DNA from: Terrimesophilobacter mesophilus
GTDB lineage: Bacteria > Actinomycetota > Actinomycetes > Actinomycetales > Microbacteriaceae
Assembly: GCF_014200375.1 (NCBI RefSeq)
Contig: NZ_JACHBP010000001.1
Location: 1,426,001 to 1,490,000 of the forward strand
Length of the DNA: 64,000 bases
Direction: 5' to 3'
Part shown: in pieces, positions 25,901 through 31,779 of the stretch
Numbering within the stretch: position 1 is the stretch's first letter
Layout: every line of letters begins with the position of its first letter
Translations under genes and position numbers: made by a program
Notes under the pieces: generated by a model
What the model was told of the DNA's origin: nothing
What the model saw: only the letters and a program-made list of their open reading frames with translations
The model's database searches: none

Positions 25901-26303
25901 ACCGGTGGCACAGCTCGTTCGGGTGCTCGCCGCCGCGGCGATCACGGATGCTGCGGTCGCCGTGAGCACTCCGGTCCCGCTGCACGCCGACCTCATCGAG
26001 CTCTTCGGGCAGGCCGACTGCCCGGTGGGCGTCGTGGAAGTGCTCGTCGAGTCGGATGCGCGATGGCACGCACGCGTGCAGGCCGGGGCCATCGCGACGA
26101 CGCGGATACGCCTCATCGGCGGAGATGCGCTCGTGCTCGCACGGGTGCTGCACGGACAGCCGGGCGTTGCCGTGCACGCCGCGCCGGTGACGGCGAGCGG
26201 GCGCATCGAACTGCTGCCGTTCGTGAGGGAGCAGTCGATCTGCATCAACACCCTCCGTTACGGGGTCCCCGACGCCGTCCTCGAGAATCTCGTCACGGAA
26301 TGA
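22908..26303 (+). CDS. PutA-like protein with substituted catalytic residues
   Basis: 1131-aa protein with the layout of bifunctional proline dehydrogenase/P5C dehydrogenase: a TIM-barrel half (about 1-480), an aldehyde-dehydrogenase half (about 500-920) and a C-terminal region. Alignment by eye to the usual family motifs shows key replacements. The substrate lysine in VRLVKGA is Gln290 (VRLTQGD). The catalytic glutamate in AETSGKN is Thr689 (STTGGRN). The nucleophilic cysteine in GQKCSAAS is Ser723 (GQASTAAS). The YLVRR arginines are kept. The sequence is intact and full length, so this looks like a maintained pseudoenzyme rather than a decaying gene. A real putA may exist elsewhere. The first bases of the tandem repeat at 26301 form the stop codon. 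Confidence 0.8.
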   Translation: MDVRELALPDIAGIAEEAIAAVDRWLALDDVPLPAGEAALVRLLGSDGGARFATDFIDGVLRPSDVGVAAANLERLSRNVPASVRWHSEISTQLVGGFAPLVPSAIVPLARESFLRSISHLLVRLDSQDLTRELESIVRPGGIRPVLAPMTAVASGHREGYRQAADLLELLDRPDVHAVTIRLSALLGRVRQLDLEGEVDRAVELLNPLYERADRTEPGKLIVLEVGAFDELEATLRVFERMLALHPDLDLGISLPAFLPDSLPALSRVVDLARKRRASGGAQVTVRLTQGDQLGEERAAAATHGWPVAPFGTRADTTAHAIRLLEFGLTPARTKPVTIVEATGDLFVTAYSWRLARSRGVERSLEHEFTLGMSSDRSEAVKRDVGGIRVTVPVVHGGQLPLAAAYLVRRIRELADGDIRTARSRERAGTAFLDALERSRVTPAATHRVQGDIRIESADFSVPSTRSWARGVLERARNSASGEALLARSAISSSAELDALIADALIAAGSWGERRGSTRATVIESVAEVLAEWRGLLVETEVSESGTLLEEADRDVSVAIGLAMRAAANARELDSVPEAMILLPRLVVVATPRSGAIPVLAGAVLTALAAGSAVIVKTAPETRRAAAVFVETLVAGGVPPDLVSIVDDEGELTRELVCDDRVDHILHVGSRHTAKLFHSWRAEAPLSSTTGGRNSIIVTPSADLEAAVIDIVDSALDHAGQASTAASTVIAVGSVGESARFLGRLADAVASVPVAAPGSPGAGISALGRPAGERERALLDELDEGETWQVRPRQFDTRGRLWSPGLREGVAPNSPYRRRENRAPVIGVVRAETLAEAIEIQNGPGFGLAAGIHSLDPLELETWMATVQAGLLCINRSTTTVLRARVPIEGWNRSVVGLARSDGGQDAALALCRPEPVAVTAGTTVTLEGVGDRVARFIRAAQAGLHFDEFNWVRAGARSDEEEWRGRYAPVELAPSDVERAVRVYRPLPVTIRLSEGAPVAQLVRVLAAAAITDAAVAVSTPVPLHADLIELFGQADCPVGVVEVLVESDARWHARVQAGAIATTRIRLIGGDALVLARVLHGQPGVAVHAAPVTASGRIELLPFVREQSICINTLRYGVPDAVLENLVTE

Positions 26304-26364
26304 TCCGGAATGATCCGGAATGATCCGGAATGATCCGGACTGATCCGGACTGATCCGGACTGAC
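26301..26364 (+). repeat. 10-bp tandem repeat, six full copies
   Basis: Perfect 10-bp units: TGATCCGGAA three times, then TGATCCGGAC three times, followed by a partial TGAC. The sequence CACGGAA before it is a degenerate half copy. The array starts with the stop codon of the PutA-like gene and ends 32 bp before the -10 of the methyltransferase gene. Each unit contains the TCCGGA palindrome. Confidence 0.95.
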
Positions 26365-26395
26365 CGCCGATGCCGCCCGACCGGCTCCGCCGGAC

Positions 26396-26401
26396 TAGCG
26401 T
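26396..26401 (+). promoter_or_regulatory. Leaderless -10 (TAGCGT) of the RNA methyltransferase gene
   Basis: TAGCGT, 7 nt upstream of ATG 26409. It lies just downstream of the 10-bp tandem repeat array. Confidence 0.5.
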
Positions 26402-26408
26402 TGTGACC

Positions 26409-27032
26409 ATGGAGCATCCCGAGCAGACGACGCACGGGGTCGGCCCCTGGCCCGGCGAGCTGCCGGATGGCGACGAGTACGATCCGGAGCTTCTCGAGCG
26501 CGGCGACACGCGCAACGTGATCGACCAGTACCGCTACTGGCGCATGGAGGCGATCGTCGCAGACCTCGACGGGCATCGGCATCCGTTCCACGTCGCGATC
26601 GAGAACTGGCAGCACGACCTCAACATCGGGTCCATCGTGCGCAGTGCGAACGCCTTCGCCGCAGAGACCGTGCACATCATCGGGCGCCGCCGCTGGAACA
26701 AGCGCGGGGCGATGGTGACCGATCGCTACCAGCACGTCATCCAGCATCCGGATATCGCCACCTTCGCACAGTGGGCGCGAGCGGAATCCCTGCCGATCGT
26801 GGCCATCGACAACGTGCCGGGAAGTGTCGTCATCGAGACCTTCGAGTTTCCGAGGCGGTGCGTTCTGCTGTTCGGACAGGAGGGCCCCGGCCTCTCCGCG
26901 GAAGCGATCGAGGCAGCTGAGGCCATCGTGGAGATCAGCCAGTTCGGGTCGACGCGTTCGATCAACGCTTCAGCCGCCGCGGCGGTCGCCATGCACGCCT
27001 GGGTTCTGCAACACGTGGAGTTCGCTCGCTGA
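26409..27032 (+). CDS. TrmH/SpoU-family RNA 2'-O-methyltransferase
   Basis: 207-aa SPOUT-class enzyme using S-adenosylmethionine. The three SpoU motifs are visible: motif 1 around HDLNIGSIVRSANAF with the catalytic Asn/Arg, motif 2 LLFGQEGPGLS, and motif 3 ISQFGSTRSINASAAAAVAMH forming the trefoil knot. An N-terminal extension of about 60 residues precedes the domain. The methylated RNA position cannot be assigned. ATG 26409 is chosen because of the -10 at leaderless spacing. It is followed by purA after 51 bp. Confidence 0.9.
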   Translation: MEHPEQTTHGVGPWPGELPDGDEYDPELLERGDTRNVIDQYRYWRMEAIVADLDGHRHPFHVAIENWQHDLNIGSIVRSANAFAAETVHIIGRRRWNKRGAMVTDRYQHVIQHPDIATFAQWARAESLPIVAIDNVPGSVVIETFEFPRRCVLLFGQEGPGLSAEAIEAAEAIVEISQFGSTRSINASAAAAVAMHAWVLQHVEFAR

Positions 27033-27083
27033 CGCTCGATAGACTGGGGTGTAATCCCCCTCCAATCGAAAGGGATGTCTGCC

Positions 27084-28370
27084 ATGCCCGCCATCGTGTT
27101 GATCGGCGCCCAGTGGGGCGATGAAGGCAAAGGGAAGGCGACCGACCTGCTCGGCGATCGCATCGACTACGTCGTCAAATTCAATGGCGGCAACAACGCC
27201 GGCCACACGGTCGTCGTGGGGACCGAGAAGTACGCACTGCACCTACTCCCGTCCGGCATTCTGACCGACGGGGTCGTACCGGTCATCTCCAATGGTGTGG
27301 TCGTGGACATCGCCGTGCTCTTCGAGGAGCTCGATGCGCTCGCCGCCCGCGGGGTCGACGTCTCGAGGCTGCGGGTGAGTGCGAACGCCCACGTCATCAC
27401 GACCTATCACCGCACGCTCGACAAGGTGACGGAGCGATTCCTCGGCAAGCGGCAGATCGGCACGACCGGGCGCGGCATCGGCCCCGCGTACGCGGACAAG
27501 ATCAACCGGGTCGGCATCCGCATCCAGGACCTCTTCGATGAGAACATCCTGCGCCAGAAGGTCGAGGGGGCCCTCGAACAGAAGAACCAGATCCTCGCGA
27601 AGATCTACAACCGCCGCGCGATCACGGTCGACGAGGTGGCGGACGAACTCCTCTCCTATGCCGACCGGTTGCGGCCCATGGTGGCGGACACTGCTCTCGA
27701 ACTGAACCTCGCCCTCGACGCGGGTAAGACCGTCCTGTTCGAGGGCGGCCAGGCGACGATGCTGGATGTCGACCACGGCACGTACCCGTTCGTCACGTCC
27801 TCGAGCGCGACGAGTGGTGGTGCGGCGACCGGATCCGGCGTCGCCCCCAACCGCTTCGACCGCGTCATTGGGGTCATCAAGGCGTACACGACGCGCGTGG
27901 GCGCAGGGCCGTTCCCGACCGAGCTCTTCGACGAGTGGGGCGACTTCCTCACCGAGAAGGGGGCTGAATTCGGTACGACGACGGGCCGCAAACGGCGCAC
28001 CGGCTGGTACGACGCGCCCATCGCACGGTACGCCGCCCGCATCAACGGGATCACCGATTTCGTGCTCACCAAACTCGATGTCCTGACCGGCATCGAGTCG
28101 ATCCCGGTGTGCGTGGCCTACGAGGTCGACGGGAAGCGCGTCGATGAGATGCCCGTCTCACAGACCGACTTCCACCACGCGACGCCGATCTACGAGAACT
28201 TCCCCGGCTGGACCGAGGACATCACCGGCGTGCGCGAGTTCGAGAAGCTGCCGAAGAATGCCCGGGACTACGTTCTCGCCCTCGAGGCGATGAGCGGGTC
28301 CCGGATGTCGGCGATCGGGGTCGGACCGGCTCGCGATGCGATCGTCGTGCGCCACGATCTCGTCGGGTGA
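27084..28370 (+). CDS. purA: Adenylosuccinate synthetase
   Basis: 428-aa enzyme converting IMP, aspartate and GTP to adenylosuccinate, the first AMP-specific step of purine synthesis. The start [23 protein letters not shown] contains the GDEGKGK GTP/IMP loop with its catalytic Asp. Later blocks include [22 protein letters not shown] and the C-terminal [13 protein letters not shown] 27084 is preferred over ATG 27075 because AAAGGG (27069-27074) is correctly spaced only for it. Other pur genes occur between 34 and 51 kb. Confidence 0.98.
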   Translation: MPAIVLIGAQWGDEGKGKATDLLGDRIDYVVKFNGGNNAGHTVVVGTEKYALHLLPSGILTDGVVPVISNGVVVDIAVLFEELDALAARGVDVSRLRVSANAHVITTYHRTLDKVTERFLGKRQIGTTGRGIGPAYADKINRVGIRIQDLFDENILRQKVEGALEQKNQILAKIYNRRAITVDEVADELLSYADRLRPMVADTALELNLALDAGKTVLFEGGQATMLDVDHGTYPFVTSSSATSGGAATGSGVAPNRFDRVIGVIKAYTTRVGAGPFPTELFDEWGDFLTEKGAEFGTTTGRKRRTGWYDAPIARYAARINGITDFVLTKLDVLTGIESIPVCVAYEVDGKRVDEMPVSQTDFHHATPIYENFPGWTEDITGVREFEKLPKNARDYVLALEAMSGSRMSAIGVGPARDAIVVRHDLVG

Positions 28371-28376
28371 GGCCGG

Positions 28377-28982
28377 TCAGGCCGACATCCAGATCACCCC
28401 GAGCACGACGCCCACGAGAGCTGCGAGCAACCACAGCGGAACGAGGACGACGAAGTCGAGGGGTGTGAGTGTTCCCGGCGGTCCCGGGTGTGCGGAACGG
28501 CCCCAGGCGAAGGACACTCTGCCGGCCAGCGTTCCGTCGAGGTGGCTCGTTCCCGCGACCGCGGCAGCGGGGTTTCCCGGTTGGCGAAGCCACGCGATGA
28601 GCGGGACGACTCCCATGACGAAGAACATGATGCCGAGGAAGATGCCCGTTCCTCCCATGGAGTCGGGGGTGAGCCCAGCCTGCAGGAAGTTCAGGGAGAG
28701 ACCGATGAACAGGATCGGCCACGCCAGGAGGGAAAGGGACGCCCCGAGCCCGCGCGCCAGGTAGAGGTTGACGCCGACCGCCGCGAGCCCGATGAAGACG
28801 CTCGCGGGCATCAGCAGCCCGACATCGCCGGGGCACGGGGTGGCGATCACGTAAGGGCCGCCCTCCGCGCAGTAGCCCCCCACGGCGATGACGGCGCGCA
28901 TGCCGAGGAAGAGCACGGTGAAGGCGAGCGGGAATGCGACCCAGGAGGCGATCATTCCGAGGTAGCGCAGGATGAGGGGCAC
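28377..28982 (-). CDS. Predicted integral membrane protein, function unknown
   Basis: 201-aa protein with about five transmembrane helices: N-terminal IASWVAFPLAFTVLFLGM, a middle pair (about 55-100), FLGIMFFVMGVVPLIAWL, and C-terminal LVPLWLLAALVGVVLGVIW. A Cys-containing extracytoplasmic loop (GGYCAEGGPYVIATPCPGD) could form a disulfide. I do not recognise a family. It lies 7 bp after the maleylpyruvate-isomerase-like gene on the same strand, so the two are probably cotranscribed. Confidence 0.72.
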   Translation of the reverse strand: MPLILRYLGMIASWVAFPLAFTVLFLGMRAVIAVGGYCAEGGPYVIATPCPGDVGLLMPASVFIGLAAVGVNLYLARGLGASLSLLAWPILFIGLSLNFLQAGLTPDSMGGTGIFLGIMFFVMGVVPLIAWLRQPGNPAAAVAGTSHLDGTLAGRVSFAWGRSAHPGPPGTLTPLDFVVLVPLWLLAALVGVVLGVIWMSA

Positions 28983-28989
28983 AGGAGAA

Positions 28990-29619
28990 TTAGACCACGC
29001 TGAAGTACTTCGGCAGTGGAAGACGCCCGGTCACCGCGAGCAGAAGCGTGTCGCCGTCTCCGGCGCGAACGGCGACCCGCCCAGCGAGACAGGCCGCATC
29101 CTCGATCGCTCGTGCAGGGAGTGCATGCGGGATGCCGGTCGCCCTGGAGAGATCGATCGTGTGAACGACGAGTTCGAAGACGCGGGTGCGAAGATACTCG
29201 GTGAGCGGGATCGTGCGGCCCCCGGCGACCGAGACGATCCGGTTCGCGGGCTGGGCGGCGATCGCCGCGAGCGTGTGGTCGAGCGTTCGGGACAGGCGGG
29301 CGACGGCGTCGTCGCCGAGTGCCTCCCCTGCAGCGAACCCCCGCGCGGCGATGGCGGCGTCATCCGCGCCGCCGCCGGACAGTCCCATGATGTAGGTCTC
29401 GGCATCCGGACAGCCGACGCTCGCGGGGGGCGGTGCCGCCAGGTACTCGCTCACCGTGAGGATGGCGCGCGAGGTGTGGCCGGCGAGCCCCCGCACAGTC
29501 CACACGCCGAGACCGGGCAGTTCCCACCCGCCGGGCTGCTCCGTTTCACGGTCCTCGATGCGGTCCAGGATTTCCAGGAACGCCTGGGCAGCCTGCTCGA
29601 ACACGGCGGCATTCTTCAT
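28990..29619 (-). CDS. Mycothiol-dependent maleylpyruvate-isomerase-family protein (DinB-like)
   Basis: 209-aa protein of the MDMPI/DinB four-helix-bundle family. The conserved histidine helices are visible: WTVRGLAGHTSRAILTV near residue 48 and RTRVFELVVHTIDLSRATG near residue 153, which normally bind a divalent metal. Family members use mycothiol, the actinobacterial thiol, for isomerisation or detoxification, so a detoxification role is reasonable, but the substrate is unknown. It is the first gene of a probable two-gene operon with the membrane protein at 28377 and is divergent from a GNAT gene. Confidence 0.8.
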   Translation of the reverse strand: MKNAAVFEQAAQAFLEILDRIEDRETEQPGGWELPGLGVWTVRGLAGHTSRAILTVSEYLAAPPPASVGCPDAETYIMGLSGGGADDAAIAARGFAAGEALGDDAVARLSRTLDHTLAAIAAQPANRIVSVAGGRTIPLTEYLRTRVFELVVHTIDLSRATGIPHALPARAIEDAACLAGRVAVRAGDGDTLLLAVTGRLPLPKYFSVV

Positions 29620-29669
29620 CCGACCATGGTGCCACCGGTCGGACCCCCGTGTGGTGCCAGAATCGACTG

Positions 29670-30311
29670 GTGACTGCCACGCGACCCGAGCCCGCCATCC
29701 TGACCGGGGACTACATCCGCCTCGAGCCGGCCGAGGTCCACCATCTTCCCGCGCTCTTCGAGGCGATCGCCCGGCCCGCCGTCTTCGAGTACGGCTTCGG
29801 GGGAGGACTCGCGGCCCTGCCGAAGGACCTCCCGGACTTTCGGGACTGGTTCGAGCGGACGCATCCGTCGAGGAACACCACCTTCGTGGTCGTGCTCGTG
29901 GGGGGCCCGCGCGACGGCCAGGTCGTCGGCACGACCACCCTCGGCGACTTCGACGAGCACCGCGAGGCCACCCACATCGGCTGGACCGGATACGACCCGC
30001 GGGTGTGGGGCACCGCCGTCAACCCCGAGGCGAAGCTGCTGCTCCTGCAGTACGCCTTCGACGCCGGATTCGGCCGAGTGCGGATCCAGACGGATGTGCT
30101 CAACCAGCATTCGCGGGCGGCGATTGCCAAGCTCGGTGCGACCTTCGAAGGCGTCGTGCGCCGGGAGCAGCCGCGCGCCGACGGGACCTGGCGTGACACC
30201 GCGATGTTCTCGGTCGTGATCGAGGAGTGGCCGCAGGTGCGCGCCGGCCTCGAGGCGCGACTCGCAGGTTTCGGCGGCCGGCCCGTGCTGTTCCGGACGC
30301 CGCGCGCATGA
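29670..30311 (+). CDS. GNAT-family N-acetyltransferase
   Basis: 213-aa acetyltransferase of the RimJ/RimL-like branch. The N-terminal strand ILTGDYIRLEPAEVHHLPALFEAI, the central GTTTLGDFDEH..THIGWTGYDPRVWGT and the acetyl-CoA region VNPEAKLLLLQYAFDAGFGRVRIQTDVLNQHSRAAIAKLGATFEG are typical. GTG 29670 is chosen because CAGAAT (29658-29663), a near-consensus -10, ends 6 nt upstream. The alternative GTG 29649 would add seven odd residues. Substrate unknown. Confidence 0.84.
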   Translation: MTATRPEPAILTGDYIRLEPAEVHHLPALFEAIARPAVFEYGFGGGLAALPKDLPDFRDWFERTHPSRNTTFVVVLVGGPRDGQVVGTTTLGDFDEHREATHIGWTGYDPRVWGTAVNPEAKLLLLQYAFDAGFGRVRIQTDVLNQHSRAAIAKLGATFEGVVRREQPRADGTWRDTAMFSVVIEEWPQVRAGLEARLAGFGGRPVLFRTPRA

Positions 30312-30360
30312 GAAGCGCGTCCGGGTCGTTGGAGGTCGCATCCGTGTCCGTCGTCACGGG

Positions 30361-30366
30361 TAGTGT
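30361..30366 (+). promoter_or_regulatory. Leaderless -10 (TAGTGT) of the EamA transporter gene
   Basis: TAGTGT with a 6-nt gap to GTG 30373 and no Shine-Dalgarno sequence. Confidence 0.55.
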
Positions 30367-30372
30367 CGGTCT

Positions 30373-31305
30373 GTGAACGAGAAAACCGCGGGAATCGGAA
30401 AGTACAGCGCCCTCCTCCAGTTCGTCGCGATGGGTCTCGTCTGGGGGGCGAGCTTCCTGTTCATGAAGGTTGCCCTCGACGGCGTCTCCTTCACCCAGAT
30501 CGCCTGGTCGCGGGAGATCCTCGGTGCCCTGACCCTCGGCATCGTCATGATCGTCGGCAGGCACCGCCTTCCGAAGGAGGGAATCGTCTGGTTGCACTTC
30601 GTCGTCATCGCGGTGACGAACTGCGTCATCCCGCACACCCTCTTCGCGTGGGCGGAGCAGCACGTCTCGTCGGGCCTCGCCGCCATCTACAACTCGATCA
30701 CCCCGATCGCGACGGCGATTCTCGCCGCGGTCGCCTTCCGCGTGGAGAAGCTCGTTCGTGGCCAGATCATCGGTGTGCTCCTCGGCGTCGCCGGCGTGGT
30801 CGTGATCATCGCACCCTGGCAGTACACCGACCTGAGCGGCGACCTGTGGGGGCAGCTCGCCTGCATCGCCGCCGCCATCTCCTACGGGGTCGCGATCAGC
30901 TACATGCGCAAGTTCGTGAGCCCGCGCCCGATCAGCGGAACGACCGTGGCCTTCATGCAGATCGGGACCTCGGCGGCCATCATGCTCCTCCTCACGCCGA
31001 TCCTCGCCGTCGGGCCGGTCGACCTGAGCTTCCCCGTCGTCGCGAGCCTGGTGCTGCTCGGAGCGCTCGGTACCGGCCTGGCCTACATCTGGAACATCGG
31101 GGTGCTTCGCGCCTGGGGTCCGACCAACGTGTCGACCGTCACCTACCTCATCCCGGTCGTCGCGGTCGTACTCGGATTCCTTGTGCTCGGCGAGACGCTC
31201 TCCTGGAACGAACCGGTCGGGGCGGTACTCGTGCTCGTGGGCATCCTCTTCACGCAGCAGCGGCTGAAACTTCGCCGGGCCGCGACAATCGCACCGGGGC
31301 AGTAA
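30373..31305 (+). CDS. EamA/DMT-family transporter
   Basis: 310-aa drug/metabolite transporter with ten predicted helices arranged as two EamA repeats. The first half begins LLQFVAMGLVWGASFLFMKVALDG and ends its repeat near IIGVLLGVAGVVVIIAP. The second begins near LACIAAAISYGVAISYMRKF and ends PVGAVLVLVGILFTQQRLK. Members export amino acids or other small metabolites, and the substrate is not readable. It is followed after 9 bp by chorismate mutase, though that gene may use its own promoter. Confidence 0.88.
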   Translation: MNEKTAGIGKYSALLQFVAMGLVWGASFLFMKVALDGVSFTQIAWSREILGALTLGIVMIVGRHRLPKEGIVWLHFVVIAVTNCVIPHTLFAWAEQHVSSGLAAIYNSITPIATAILAAVAFRVEKLVRGQIIGVLLGVAGVVVIIAPWQYTDLSGDLWGQLACIAAAISYGVAISYMRKFVSPRPISGTTVAFMQIGTSAAIMLLLTPILAVGPVDLSFPVVASLVLLGALGTGLAYIWNIGVLRAWGPTNVSTVTYLIPVVAVVLGFLVLGETLSWNEPVGAVLVLVGILFTQQRLKLRRAATIAPGQ

Positions 31306-31308
31306 CCT
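31303..31308 (+). promoter_or_regulatory. Possible leaderless -10 (TAACCT) of the chorismate mutase gene
   Basis: TAACCT overlaps the stop codon of the EamA gene and ends 6 nt before ATG 31315. Confidence 0.4.
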
Positions 31309-31314
31309 CGTAGC

Positions 31315-31647
31315 ATGCCAGACCACGGGAGCGATCGAGACGAGAGCGTCCGCGCCGAGCTTGACGGCATTCGTCTGAGCATCGACAACATCGACGCCGC
31401 GCTCACCCACCTGCTCGCCGAACGATTCCGATTCACCCAGCAGGTCGGGCGGCTCAAGGCGGCGAACGGGATGCCGCCGTCGGACCCTGAGCGGGAGCGG
31501 GTGCAGCTCGCGCGGTTGCGTGCGCTCGCCGCGGAGAGCCATCTCGATCCGGCATTCGCGGAGAAGTGGTTCAACTTCGTGGTGGCGGAGGTCATCCACC
31601 ACCACGAGCAGATCGCGTCGACGGGAACCATCGAGACGCAGCAGTAG
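31315..31647 (+). CDS. Chorismate mutase, AroQ type
   Basis: 110-aa all-helical enzyme that converts chorismate to prephenate for Phe and Tyr synthesis. The first helix has RLSIDNIDAALTHLLAERFRFTQQVGRLKAANGMPPSDPERE, which contains the Arg, the Lys in the GRLK position and the Asp-Arg pair of AroQ mutases. The last helix is WFNFVVAEVIHHHEQIA. There is no fused prephenate dehydratase or DAHP synthase. It resembles the small actinobacterial AroQ proteins that can be activated by DAHP synthase. Confidence 0.88.
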   Translation: MPDHGSDRDESVRAELDGIRLSIDNIDAALTHLLAERFRFTQQVGRLKAANGMPPSDPERERVQLARLRALAAESHLDPAFAEKWFNFVVAEVIHHHEQIASTGTIETQQ

Positions 31648-31779
31648 CGCACGCCCGGCAGTAGTCACTCTCCGAGCACCAGGCCGGCGTTTCGCTGAAC
31701 TTCTGATTGTTGTATCGCAGCGCAGTACCGAGGACTACGATTTGACCTGAAACTCTCTCACCCGCCAGAGGACCCGTCG

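Noticed and set aside
26301-26364. CRISPR array
   Set aside because: Units are 10 bp, contiguous and without spacers, and no cas genes are present.
23043-26747. Open frame of over 1200 codons antisense to the PutA-like gene
   Set aside because: It mirrors the codon pattern of a GC-rich gene, has Arg/His/Asp-rich low-complexity composition and no recognisable domain, and runs through the tandem repeat and into the next gene.
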